Part shown: in pieces, positions 1-12,250 of the stretch
Position numbering within the stretch: the first letter of the stretch is position 1
Layout: the number at the start of each line of letters is the position of its first letter
NCBI GenBank assembly: GCA_030077755.1
Contig: JAQJZZ010000001.1
Span: forward strand, 1,426,001 to 1,490,000
Reading direction: 5' to 3'
From: Filosporella fistucella
Taxonomy: Eukaryota; Ascomycota; Leotiomycetes; Helotiales
Length of the DNA stretch: 64,000 nt
Program-made: the position numbers and the translations under genes
The notes under the pieces: generated by a model
Databases searched by the model: none
What the model saw: the letters and a program-made list of their open reading frames with translations, nothing else
Told to the model about the DNA's origin: nothing

Positions 1-229
1 AGTCACAACACGGGTTGTCTCAAACAAGCATCCCCATCCCACTTGAAGTCTGGAGCTGCAATGCACAATTGCATAACGATTACACAAGATGTTGTTCTCT
101 GTATTTCTTATTCTCAAGTTGTTCTCATAAATACTGTCAGTCTTGACTATACAACTATTTCGAAATTGATGTGTGTAAGTTGACACTTACTGATATCAAC
201 ATTACCAGGATTCTTGATGCGGTGGTGAA

Positions 230-242
<13 letters not shown>

Positions 243-273
<31 letters not shown>
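243..273. repeat. Poly-T run of about 31
   Basis: Homopolymer flanked by (TA)n tracts on both sides (about 231-242 and 310-327). Length may be unreliable in sequencing. On the minus strand it would be a poly-A, so a retroposed sequence end is possible but unsupported. Confidence 0.85.
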
Positions 274-274
<1 letters not shown>

Positions 275-530
275 GATTTGCCAGGTTTCTGGTACTTTCA
301 GGGTGAGACGAATATATATATATATATCAAACGTGGCAATTCTATTCGTCAAATGAAGGGTTTTCTATGTGAGGGTGGTTTGGTGTACAACGAATTTTCG
401 GTTTTAAAGCGATGATTGAGACATGCGAGTTGCGTTTTGTTGGAAAGCGATTTGGATCCAGCAATCGTAAATGAGAACTTAATACCCATCCAGGTTTGAT
501 AGATCTTCTTGATGACGCGGTAGTCTTGTT

Positions 531-1293
531 TTACTGGCCGTCAAGCGCCGAGTTGTGTGTATTGATGCTGTTCACAATTTCTCCTGGGTTTTTAGATCCT
601 TTTAGCTGAGTCATTTTCGACTCATCAATACTTCGATATTCCTCATTTCGCGTCGCCGGTACTATGGTGGAAAGTAACATAGTTTGCGGCGCACTTTTTG
701 ATCCCATATCGTCTGTTTCAAAGATTTTTCTTTTTGAAAAATCTAACCTTATCCCAGTAGCAATCCTGGCCGCAGCTTCAAGGTGCAGTAGGAAGTACTG
801 GAAATAGTGAGGTAGTATTATCGCAAATGCCGTGGATATGGCCGTGGGTGTAGTGGTGAAATCCAGCAGATCAATATAGTACAAGTGACAGGGCCAGCAA
901 AGCAAGGATAAGGTCGGAGTCAGATATACCAGCGAAGAGTTGAGTTGTATTTTGGGGAAGAGTCGACATGAATCCTTGATCTTCTTCTAATAATTCTGCT
1001 AGGTTAGTATGGAGAAGAGATTCGGTTAGCGCTGTTAGAATCATATTTTCTGGTGAGTTGGTAGCATTGAGGGCAGGTGCGATGAATGGCAAAGCCTCTG
1101 TCGCGACAACTGGTTGAGGAAATCTGAAGCAAACGGTGTCTCTTGAGGCCTTGATTGATCCGGAAAAAAGGCTTGAAAGCATCATTGAGCAAAAAACCAA
1201 AGAGAGAGGAAATATTTTAGCATTCGGGCATGAGGCAGGGCGATTTATAATTTCTTGTAGGTAGTGAGGTAAGCTTGTCAGTTTAAACTCCAA
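531..1293 (-). pseudogene. Possible degenerate or frameshifted ORF pair, unknown product
   Basis: Two minus-strand frames (871-1293 and 531-905) overlap by 35 bases. The upstream frame ends in a hydrophobic helix-like stretch (LILALLALSLVLY). The downstream frame carries on in the same style (YYIDLLDFTTTPTAISTAF, then HLEAAARIATG). Read together with one frame change near position 890 they would give a continuous protein of about 250 residues. I cannot name a family and saw no clear splice signals at the overlap. This may be a relic or a coincidence of two open frames. Confidence 0.22.
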
Positions 1294-4200
1294 TGTTTGT
1301 CACTTGACCCTGCTGGAGTATCGCTCGATTGACAAGTAAACTTGTATTAAAATTTTGAAACACATGATTTAGCGGTCGCCAAAATGCTTCAGCTGAAGAC
1401 ACTCTTGTGGTACACCATATAACAGCTAGTTGTTGAGAAAAAGACCAAAGGTAGATCACGTGAGAGATGACAGGCTCGATTTTGCGAAGGAATAGAGATA
1501 TATATGGTTAAGAAACGAGTAATAACATGGCAGCTGCTTTGAACAGGCAAGAAATTGAAGCCTATAGAAAGATAGATACGAGGGTGCGTGGGTCGGAAAA
1601 GAAAAACCACGTGAATATTTAGTCGGCATCATTGGAGTGCAGAACTGGAAAGAGCTCTTCCTCGGCAAATTCGCGAGCAGACAAAACACAAACAATTCAA
1701 AGTTGAGATTGAGTGTATGGGAAGCTGCTATCGCGCCAATGTATACACTCAGTTGAACTTTGACTTCAAAATGTTGATTCTATGCCGCAAAAGACATTTC
1801 GATTCTGCAGCAGGTGTTGAAGGCATTTCAATGACGAAGTCTGATGTCACAGAATAAAAAGTAGAGGAACTTCGCGCAGAGAGGTTTCACTAGTGTGGTT
1901 CTCCATGTCGCTGGGCATGATTTATCAAGCAGCACATGCCAGCACCTTGGGAGCTTGGTTATTACTAGCGTTCTGGTGCAAGAATGTAGGCCATGACCTC
2001 TTTTCTCCTGTCCCCTTTTCGAACTGCCTTTTCAGACCGCAGATCTTAAGCATGAAGTTACTGTGTAATGCGGACATCTCAATTAGAATGGTATATGGTC
2101 TATAACAAGGTGGATTAATGAGCAGGAAGACATTAATCAACGAGTCAGCCCAAGATCCTTGAAATATTGCCGTAATGGAATCACAACTTGCCAGTTGAGT
2201 GATTGGCAATGATCTCAATCCTGAAAAGCGTAGCTTCATTTTCTCACCGAAGATCTTCAAATCGATAAGGGATAGATCTGCATCTAGCGGTCGGATTGGG
2301 CTGAACGACTTTTGTTTGGCAGCGGCAGATGTCTCTGGCTGCTGCCACTATTTCTTTATCACTTCCCGATTTCTATCAATGGCGATTTTCAAGCAAAATA
2401 TCCACACCGCAAACCATGAAAGAAATGAGACGTCGTCAGACAAAGCTTCTTGCCAAGGGGAGACGGCATTACCGCCAAGAGGATATTTCGGAGCGGGTCT
2501 TTGGAGGATCGCGGAAAGTGGAGCTGGGGAAAGTGGATTGAATGGATTCGAGTTTTGAAAGACTCGAAGTCGAAGAAATCTATCCCGTTATTTAATTTGT
2601 CAAGCGGCTGTCTGATGTGTTGCAGAGTTCAGACGATGCATGAAACACAGTCCAAATAGCAACCGTCTACTTGACGCGCGAAACAGGCTTGGGCCCAAAA
2701 ACATCATTTATCCTATCACATTTTGTGGGAGCTGATGTGAAATGGAGTCGTGAAGCAGTTGAGGCTCATTTCCTGATACAAAAATTGATTCACAATTTTC
2801 CTTTAAGGACGATGGAAAGGTCTTTGATCAACAGTTGAAATTAACCCGACTGCTTCACTCACACTTGGATCCTCGGCAGATGTCAATCCATCATTGCCCG
2901 TCCAAACAAAAGTTGGGCGGCTCCGATGGGGATTTCCGCTACTTTGCCATTATCCTTGGTGACCGAGATATGCGACTGTCAATATTGAATCAAGAGCATT
3001 GACAATACCCAAGAGCACCAAGAATGCAGTGCATCGATTGCGCAAATGTGCACCGATCATATTTCGAATCAATCGTCTCAAAACTTCAGTATCTCTATGC
3101 AGATCAAAACAGACCCCTAAAACAACAATGCATTGCATAAAGTCGAATCTTGGTTGAAAAGAGTACGGGATGAATGTACTGATAAGTATCTATCTCATCG
3201 GGGCAGAATAGTATTTAAGTACAGGAGGCCAAAAAAAGAAAACAGACAAGTGTCGCAGACAGGTATCAAATTGATACGAGCAACATTCAACAGGACAGGC
3301 TGAACAAGTCGTTGTTCCGACGATGAGTGCGATCAATAAGAGGCGTGATAGCTCCGGTTGATCTATTTCTGTAACATCTCGTCCGAACTCTTGAAACCAG
3401 TTTAGAAACATCAAAGTCTCTTCCACTCGGTCATCACGATATGTTATTCAAGCGCCTCAATGAGATTTGTCTGAACATCAGACAATGATCAAATATCGAG
3501 CCGTTTAAATCCACTTGACCACCGTGGCACGATTGTCAGCATCCCCCACAATACCAAAAGCAAAACACAAGCTGCCTCCAATACTTTCAAATCAGATCGT
3601 GGGTTCCCGATTGTAGTCTATCACTCCGATCTCCAACGATTCAATAATCACTCTAAGATACTTCGTCGTTCATCCAATCGAAACAAAAGCTATACTTCTG
3701 CTTCTACTAGTATGCTCAAAGCCAAAACTATAGGTACACACTTGAATATTCCGTCCACATCATACACGTGGCTGGCACACGAGACCCATCACTTTTGCTC
3801 CCCGCATCCGTGCAGATCTCCCACCAGTAAAAAGAAAATTCTCCCCGTAACATCCGGGGAGGAACAATAAAGACTGCACGTGACTCAGGGGTACCCGAGG
3901 TCAAGAGGCACAGTACCGCCACCCTTGCGACACGTAAAAATTTGTTTGAATGTTCTGGAAAAATCCAAACATGGATTTTATCCCAGGCAAAGTTGACTAT
4001 ACAAAGATACATAATTTCATTCAGTCGAAGCTGGATTGGATGACCCGGTCTTTCTTCCTCTCTGAGATATCATTTGGCCGAGCAGATTCCCACAGACTGA
4101 ATTTGATCAAGGAAGTTCCTAGTTTCCTACGAGCTGAGTTTCGTTACAGTGGAACAAAAGAGAGAGAAACGCCAATCGCTGGCAACTCCGGATATCGCAC

Positions 4201-5316
4201 AGACGCTGACATCGAACCATGATCTTGCGCAATGGGGTAACAAATCCCACTTCGGCCCACTAACCCGCATCGTGGAGCCTGGAATCCATTTTCCCCAACT
4301 TGCATACGATAACTCATTTATTTATTCTTCGCCACCAGATTTGGCGCGGAGAACCTGGCTGCAACTCTCCAGTCGCATTCAGAAATTCCCGAAGAAAGGG
4401 AACTTTGAATTTGACAGACGTTTAGGATAAATAAACCTCCCGCCTGTCACTTACGTCAAGAGTTCGAGACCTCTTCAGACGCGGGTCGGGGCGACTTGGG
4501 GGTTCCACTCAGTCACTGGGTGTGTGAGATGCATGGGAGCCAAAAGTTGTGGAACAGCACAGCTGCTGTTGGTGAAGATCGACTACAGCGAGGACGAATG
4601 AGACAATTACCATGAGAATTGACAGGCAACCTACAGGCATTCCTAAGTAGCTCCAAGCCCTCTGCAGACTGCAGGTTACTAATTCCAACGTGCATTCCGG
4701 GGATTTCATACCCTCAGACGTTTGGCGGCGGCGCTGGAAAACACTCTAATGATTATTATGATTGGGTTGGTTGCCCCTGGACAGGCATCTCGGACGGAAG
4801 GCATAACTTGAAGCGAATATCCCAATGGCAATGTCTCACTTCATTGCTCCTAAAATCCAAAGTTACAGAGGAGTCCTTCCTCTTCTGGAGATTATTTTCT
4901 CCCTCTCCTCTACTACCCTGACTGTTCTCCACACTCACACTCCAGTTCATCACATCAAAAGCCGATGCACCCATCTCTTGGAAGTGTCTGGTCCGCGCCT
5001 CAAAGTTAAGAAGGGATGGGACCCGGAAAAGTTTTCGATGCTCTGATAATCTTAATTTATTTAGACTTCTAGCTGGGTAAAGCTCGTCCCAATTCCAATT
5101 CCCAAAGCGTTGTGTTATCTCGAGTCAAGAGCAGGACTAGTGCTTATTGCTCCACTTCACGTCAAGCTATCAAGACGCTCCTTGTCCTCCTGAATTAAGC
5201 TCGAGCTGTCAAGCAAGCCACCACGTCGCCACTCTTCCTTCATAACAAGCCTCTCTCTTCCTGCTTTGGTTTTCAAGACTGCCTACCTCTAAGATTAGTC
5301 TAATACCGATTCATCG

Positions 5317-6678
5317 ATGGGGTCTTCGACGGGATATGCGAGTACATCGCTCGATCCATTACCGCTTGAGATTCGAAATGGCATGATTGCTATGGGCATC
5401 TTTGGTTTACTATCAACATTATCGACCTTGGGGCTTATGGGATTTATTACATATCGGATGGTTTTCTGGAAACGATATTACGATGCACCTATTCACAAGA
5501 ATCAAGTTTTCGTCTTGATTTACAACCTTTTATTAGCGGACTTCCAACAGGCTCTCAGCTTCTTGTTTTCATTTCACTGGATTGCTCAAGGGAAATTGGT
5601 GGGACCGAATGGAGCTTGCTTTGCTCAAGGGTGGCTAATTCAGATTGGAGATATGTCGTCGGGGTTATGGGTGCTTGCGATTGCGGTACATACATTCATC
5701 AGTCTGGTAGGACGGAAAACGATATCATTCAGAGCTTTCATTGTAGCTGTCATTCTGTTATGGCTTTTCTGTCTCTTCCTCACAGCTATCGGTCCAGTTT
5801 TAAGCCATGATGACTTTTTCATACCCAGTGGCGCTTGGGTAAGTAAAATTCCTTGATGGGGCAGAAAAAGAAGTTAACGTCCATAGTGCTGGGTTAACGA
5901 AACCCATGAACACGAACGTCTCTACCTACATTACCTTTGGATTTTCATCTCCCAACTCGGTTCTCTCGCCATCTACATCACCATCTTCTTCTCACTTCGC
6001 GGCCGTCTTGCACCTACCACTTTCAGCAACCCTTCTCAATCCTCCACCACTTCAAATGCACCTCAATTCAAATCCAACGGTCCAAGCACAACAACCACCA
6101 CCGTAATTTCCCACTCCAACGATGCCTTCACAGTCAGCAGGCAGCGAATCCTCAGAACTGCCCGCTATATGGTCGTCTACCCTTTCGCCTACGTAGCTCT
6201 CACACTCCCTCTAGCAGCAGCCCGTGTTTCCGCCATGGCCGGCCGCAGCCCCCCACTAGTCTACTTCCCAGTCGCAGGAACGCTGATGGCAAGCTGTGGT
6301 GTCGTAGACGTGATTCTCTACATCTCAACGCGCAAAGCGCTCGTACGCAGCAGTGTCGGCGTGAAAGGCAGTCGTCGCGAGAAGAGAGAGAATGAACTCT
6401 CGCGGTATCAAAGTCATGGGAATACCAGGATAGGAGGAAATGGAATCAGGATGCAGAATATGAATGGGGATGATGCAATCTTGTCCGGGAATGGTACGCC
6501 GGCGAGGAAGGGAACCATTGTGGTCAGTAAGGAGATTGTGATGAGTGAGGAGGAAAGGGGTATTGGGAGAGCTGTTGGGGAAAGGGAGGATAGTGTGGGA
6601 AGGAGTGAAAGGAGTGATAGTTTGAGGAGTTTAGTAGGGAAGAGTGAGGGGATTGGAGCGAAGAGCTGGTTGGCTTGA
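5317..6678 (+). CDS. Git3-type G protein-coupled receptor (putative carbon or nutrient sensor)
   Basis: Two exons, 5317-5838 and 5887-6678, are joined over a 48-nt GT-AG intron and give 437 residues. Seven hydrophobic segments are visible: about residues 20-45, 60-88, 108-132, 138-163, 185-210, then one beginning TARYMVVYPFAYVAL and a last one around VAGTLMASCGVVDVILY. The pattern (polar loop with NQVFVLIYNLLLADFQQAL, then CFAQGW, then GAWCWVNETHEHERLYLHY across the splice) is that of fungal Git3/Gpr1-like receptors, which signal through a G-alpha protein to cAMP/PKA at the plasma membrane. The C-terminal tail of about 110 residues is rich in Arg, Ser and Glu and should be cytosolic. The ligand cannot be told from sequence. 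The start ATG gives a short extracellular N-terminus, as usual in the family. Confidence 0.88.
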
Positions 6679-8348
6679 TTGAATCGAGCTACTTTTGATG
6701 TCCTGTGTTCTTGAGCGATGTTCTTGAGTTCTTTTGTTATGTGAATGCGCTTTCAGCGGGGGTCGTTTTGGTTGGACTTGGGTGAGGGAAAGATGGGATG
6801 GATTCTTGTATATTGTTGCGATACCCCGATTGAATTGAAAATTAATGATCTCTTTCCTATCTCCCCTTATTTCCTCAAACAACATGCACTAAATCATTCC
6901 TACATCTCTCCTTCAAAATTCTCCTCCCTTCTCGACACCAAACCGCACCTCACAATCCCCGAGAGATCCAGACTTCGTACTACGTACTCTACACCCTATC
7001 TCCCATACAAAATCCATGCAGTACCTCACATGCACATCCCATACGCACAACACTCAGGCATATCGGGATTCCTCCCAAATACCCATTCCATTTACTCCCA
7101 TACTATACCATCCACCCCACTCGGATCATAGCTTACCAAACTTTCAACTTCTCTCACCTACCTAAGTACAATACACACCCACCAACCCAATCGGAACCAT
7201 AGTACTATATAGAATCCCAAATATAGTCTAGGATAAACTCCGTTTCACCCGCTGTCAGGAACGAGAGTGGCGCTGCTTGCTGCGCCGTATTTGGACGAAT
7301 GGTACAGAGCGAGGGGTTTTATCCAAGCGAGCTGGGGTGAAAGTTGGGATTCTCTGATGTTTGGAGATGGGGTGTTTGACAGTGGGGATGAGAGTGGATG
7401 AGGGTGGGAAGATGATTCTTTGATTTATTCTCAGGTCGGAAAGAGATATCGAAATTGTATGTCTGTTTTTCGGGACCTGAAAGCGGGAATTGAATATGAG
7501 GGGTTTTGGGGGGGGGGGACCAAACAGCGTTTGTATGCAAGGGGAAACATATAATTTATTAAAGAAAATATAAATCAAATACTGCTTCCATTTCTCTACT
7601 CTATCTAGATCTAGATAACCGCTATAAATTCAGGGGAAACGTAACCCGCCTTAATCACCCTAACCCCATTTTCCATCCGTCACAAATCTCGAATTCCAAC
7701 GCAAAAATCGAAAGTTCTAGACTTTTTCCGTCTTGGTATCATATGGGTAAGCGTATCTCAGGAGATTGTGCGGCGTTGGTATGTTGGTGGCTTGCGCAGT
7801 TAGAAGGCTAGAAGCTCGTGTATCTTCTTTAAGGTGTTTGAGGCACAGAGCGTTGGTATTCTCGCTTGATCAGATAGAGAAAGATAAAGCCACTAGAAAA
7901 GGAATAGATTAAGGGGTATGGAGGAATGGATATCGAAGGTGGGGGATCACTAGACGCAAGATGCGAAGTGTGTAGCGATGAGATGGGGATATATGTCTAA
8001 AGTCGAGATGCATACGAAGCGTCATATGAGTAAGTCATGAGAGGGAACAAGAAGCGAAAATACAGATATGAATAGCGATTTCTTGATTGAGTGGTATGAA
8101 ACAACTTCAGTATCTGATTTGCTTATCGGCCCGTTGAGGTTTCCTCTCTTGGTATCCCTGGAGATGATCACTGCTTCGGGTGCTGAATGGGGATGAGCCG
8201 AGTGGTGGCTGTTTTACGGAGAGGTAACTTCATAATGGATACTCGTAGTATGCATAATGCATATGCATATTTATGTGAAAGAGAAGCGCATATGCGGTGT
8301 AACATTTATATTTGACTGTGATGCTAGAATCCAACATCATTCTGGGTG
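6679..8348. other. Intergenic, no gene recognised
   Basis: Convergent 3' region between the receptor and the GH106-like gene, which points towards it. It holds C-rich then AT-rich sequence, a run of 11 G at 7508-7518 and several short ORFs on both strands without recognisable motifs. Nothing here can be supported as a gene. Confidence 0.5.
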
Positions 8349-11300
8349 CTACAATATTACCCATTCTCTTGACTTCTCTTCTTCTTCTTCTGGAGTCGGC
8401 GAGGAGAGATTTTGTGCAACGTTCTCAGTGATGGAGTTGGAGGAGAGGAGGACTTGGGGACAGGTGAGTATCCCGATTGGTTTGACGTTGTAGTTGTCTG
8501 TCCACCAGCCTCCTTCCGCTATTGTTGGAACTTTTGTTAGTTCACCGTGCACATAATAATAACATGATTATCGAAGCACAGAGTCGGAGATTGCTGATGA
8601 AGTGACTGCCACAAGGATATTGGAAATTTGAGGACTTACTTCTCCAGATGTCAGGCCAACATGTATCGGTAATCCCGTCCACGAGATGCAAGTGCCCAAA
8701 GGCATTATATCGGTTTCCATAAGCGGTGATCGATATTTCACGTTTCTTCCCTTTCAATACTCCCAACTCAAGCTGGCGTGGTTGGAATGCGATCCTACCT
8801 AGCTTCTTGCTGGACTTCTTGTCGTGGACTGTAAGGACCGGGCTAGAGAAATCGGGTACCCATAATGTTGATTTTGTTTTGGGCTTGGACTCAGGGAGCA
8901 TTTCGGCTGCTGGTATCGTGCAATTGTAGATTATGTTGCCAACATAAAATGGGAGACCTTGATTTGTGATCCATCCCCAAGTCAATTTACTTGTGTCTAA
9001 CTCCGAAATACTGACGTCGTTTCCTTGGACGGTGACTCCAAAATCCCCTAGAATGTAAATACGTTCGATGTTTGTTAGGATACCAAATGGGAATGATAGA
9101 ATAATCGTGTTTTGACCTGCTTGAATTGTGTTGGGTGGGATAGGGACAGTACGAATTGCCTCATCCACCCACCATGACTTTTCACCAGGCTTGTTCGAAG
9201 GTGTGGATATGATAGGAGTCGCATTTATGGTTATGGCCATTGTTTCTGGATCTTCCACCGCAATATGTGTTTCAGAAGTAATGGTAAACGAGGATTTGAA
9301 GTCAAATTTCAGAACCACGTGAGTACGTGGTGCTCGCTTTGAGTTCGGTACTGCCCATGGTTGTGTCCATGCCATCCCCTTTCGTGGGATCTGTACACGT
9401 TCTCGAATCAGGTTGTCTATTCGGAGGACCTCTGTTCGTGGTGACCACTTTGTGTCAGGAAGTTGGTACGAGGCATAGTCTAGAAGGAGAACGTTGGGCT
9501 CAGAAAGGGTGACGCTGTCAAGTGTGACATGGACAGAGGTTGTCGAAGGTTCCTGTACTACGGCGAGAAGATCATCGCTGGTAGAAGGCGATGGAATTAA
9601 GTGAAGTAGCAAGCTGCCACATCCTGAGAATCTGTAAGGGAAAGAAGTCCATCCGTCACTATGATGGGACTGAAGGTCATCCTCGTCCCCTGTAAATGTA
9701 TCTAGCTTCTTAATTTGCCAAACTCCTTTCAGGCTTACTATCGTGTCGACTGGATAATTGCGATCTCTATTGCAAATGAATACGAATCGCTCATCGCCAT
9801 CCTGACGCATTTGATATAGTAACTTGTCTGCAAGACCTTGTCCAACAGTGATACGAATTTCTCTGTAAGGATTTAGAGCATTGAGAACGCTTTGTTGGCC
9901 CCAGTAGATACTCTTACTCGGCTCGATTGAGGGGTTCGCTGATGGAATCTGTGCATCCACAAATTCAGGAGCACTGCCCGCTATGATGACCTTTCCACCA
10001 GCCTTTGCAAAATCGCGCAGAATCTTCAGGGTTGTCGATCTGATCGTTCGAAGGTTGGGAACGACGACCACATCGTATTCGCATGCTCCAACTTTCAATT
10101 TGTCTCCTTTCTGTTTCCCGACTTGATTCGGCAAAAGACTTTCCGCGATGAAATCAAAATCGATAAGTCCATGAAGCAACCAATGTGTTAGATCTTTAAA
10201 AGCTTGATCACGACGGCCCAGTTCGTCCCCTGTTCCGTTTGGTCCGAAAGCAAGCCAGTAGCTCTCGATTGGATGTATAACACCTACTTTCGAAACGGCA
10301 TGACCGCGTGTCATTGCCACTCCAACACGAGCGAAATGGTCTTCAACATGGCCGTATTCTTTGTACCATGGACTTTGATAACCGATACAAGCAGGATAGT
10401 CTCTCTTCCCCTCCCCACGCATACTCACCCAAGTAAGATGGTGCACTCGAAATGTGATACCTAGCGCTGCTTGCCAATCACCACATCCTTTGTGCCCCTC
10501 AAACGTGAATGTCCAGTGAGTGACACCGTAAAGCTCACTCATGGTGCCCTTCGAACCATTCTGGCGTGATACACTAGAAGCCTGTTTGGCAGTATTGTAT
10601 TCAGTCCAATCAACGAGCAAATCCATTCCTGGCATCTGTTGATTTCTGTAACAGCGCATTGCTTCACCGAGTGCGGTACTTTGGGAATAGAGGGTAGGTT
10701 CTTCCATCATGTGCCCATCAAGCATCAGATTGTTCTTCTTGCACCATCCGGCCAATTGATCCATGAACGCAGACACAAACCTCTCACATACATGGTCGTG
10801 ATAATGGTACCTTATCAAGCTTGGATCACCATTCGGAAGATTCCAGACGAGCTGTGGTAAACCTTCCACGAGGTCTGAGCCGTACTCTTTCTTGAATGTC
10901 TTTGCTAGGTCCGTTGTCCACGGTAAGAAAATATCGTCTGAAGCTCTCGGATTAGAGAGTTGCGTTTTGGTTGCGAATTGAGGTTCATCCGTGAAGATGC
11001 AAGGAACAGCAGTTCCAAACTTGTCTCCGATTTTGGCTTTATATATTTCATGAGTTGTCTCAATGAACTTTGCAATTGCATCATGGCTGAGAGTGTCGAC
11101 ATAGGTCTGATCATTGAACCATGGCGAGCCAGGATTCGTCTCAACATATGCGTACCATACATTCCTTCCAGATTCGCCCTTTTGCAAAAGCCTGCTAGAC
11201 TTAAGGCACCCGTTTTCATCCACTACCAATGTCAGTTAGTCTTGATTTGGCTCATTGAGCCTTTCTCAGGCACGGAAACCACTTACACAGGATATCATAA

Positions 11301-11991
11301 GTCGCCAACAGATGTCCATTCTCACTTCGGCACGCTCTCGCTGTTGATGGCGTTCGATCACTGGAAAGGTCAAACTTGATCATGATGAGAGGGAGGTCCA
11401 ACAACATACCCGCCGAGTTCGATTGTACCATACAAATGCGGAGTGAATAAAATATGCTTGCCTTTATGCTCTGGATATTGTGCAATCACTTTACCTCCGG
11501 CTGCTCCTGACGGCCATCGATCATCATCATACCTTTCAATGTGTGAGCTGAGAATGAGGAAATCGAGTATGCTTCTGAAACATACAAGCATGCGAGCATC
11601 TTTTTGCTTTCGGCATATTCAACACAAGCACGAACGATATCCATAAACTCAGTTCCCATATATTCAGTGTCAAGCCCAGTACGGACATGCACTAGAGAAA
11701 TTGTGAACATGAGGCCAATACAGGGTGGTTACACTGACTATGAAACCCTCCGAGGCCCATGTCTGCAAAATTGTCGATTTCTCGCAGCATTTGATCTTTG
11801 TCCAGCTTGGTATTCCATGCCCATAGTGGGCAACCTCGATATTCCGATGTTGGACGCTTGAAAAGGTCATGGCTGAAGGGCTCAGAACTCTTTGGATATG
11901 TCAACGGATTGGGTGTCTTCTCTGAGGCTGGTTGGCCTGTAACCTCGGCTCTTTGCTGAAGTGTAGAAGCTAATGAAGACAAGTATCCCAT
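8349..11991 (-). CDS. GH106-like protein (alpha-L-rhamnosidase family), apparently intracellular
   Basis: Six exons on the minus strand: 11991-11739, 11691-11586, 11532-11410, 11360-11287, 11222-8640, 8530-8349. All introns are GT-AG (47, 53, 49, 64, 109 nt) and all junctions keep frame, giving 1106 residues. The N-terminal part carries the family's typical GLGGFHMHVRTGLDTEYMG and DDDRWPSGAAGG strings; the long central part and C-terminal beta-rich part (RYNAFGHLHLVDG, WWTDNYNVKPIGI) also fit. GH106 enzymes remove terminal L-rhamnose from plant pectin side chains or rhamnosylated glycosides. The start MGYLSSLASTLQQ has no signal peptide, so the product probably acts inside the cell on imported oligosaccharides or glycosides. 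Catalytic residues were not assigned. The last exon, with an acidic EEEEEK tract, was found by splicing from 8640 to 8530; without it the protein would end in an unrelated tail. Confidence 0.85.
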
Positions 11992-12250
11992 CTTGATGCT
12001 AAGAATATTCGAAAAAGAAGAGTGGAAAAGATTTATAATATATTATGAACGGAATAAACACATGTTAAACAATTCGAAATTCAACTGGCATTTCTCCAGT
12101 AGCGGGGATGTTTCATCTCAGATGACCAAAAATGGTCACGTGCGAGCAATTTGTGGCTTCCGCCGCGAATCGCGTCAAACAAGCTTAGAGACGCGACTAC
12201 ACTAGGCAAGACGGACGACAACATCGACGCCCACGACCTACTCCTTCATC

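Larger units (their letters stand above)
1..5316. other. Gene-poor left arm
   Basis: I recognise no intact gene here. ORFs on both strands are short, overlap one another and have no family resemblance. A homopolymer of about 31 T (243-273) is preceded by a short (TA)n tract, and a second (AT)n tract lies at about 310-327. One pair of minus-strand frames (531-1293) is listed separately as a possible degenerate gene. The last few hundred bases serve as promoter and leader of the receptor gene that starts at 5317. Confidence 0.5.

Noticed and set aside
5937..6395. Alternative plus-strand ORF inside the receptor gene
   Set aside because: Out-of-frame shadow of exon 2 of the Git3-like receptor, whose frame carries the membrane segments.
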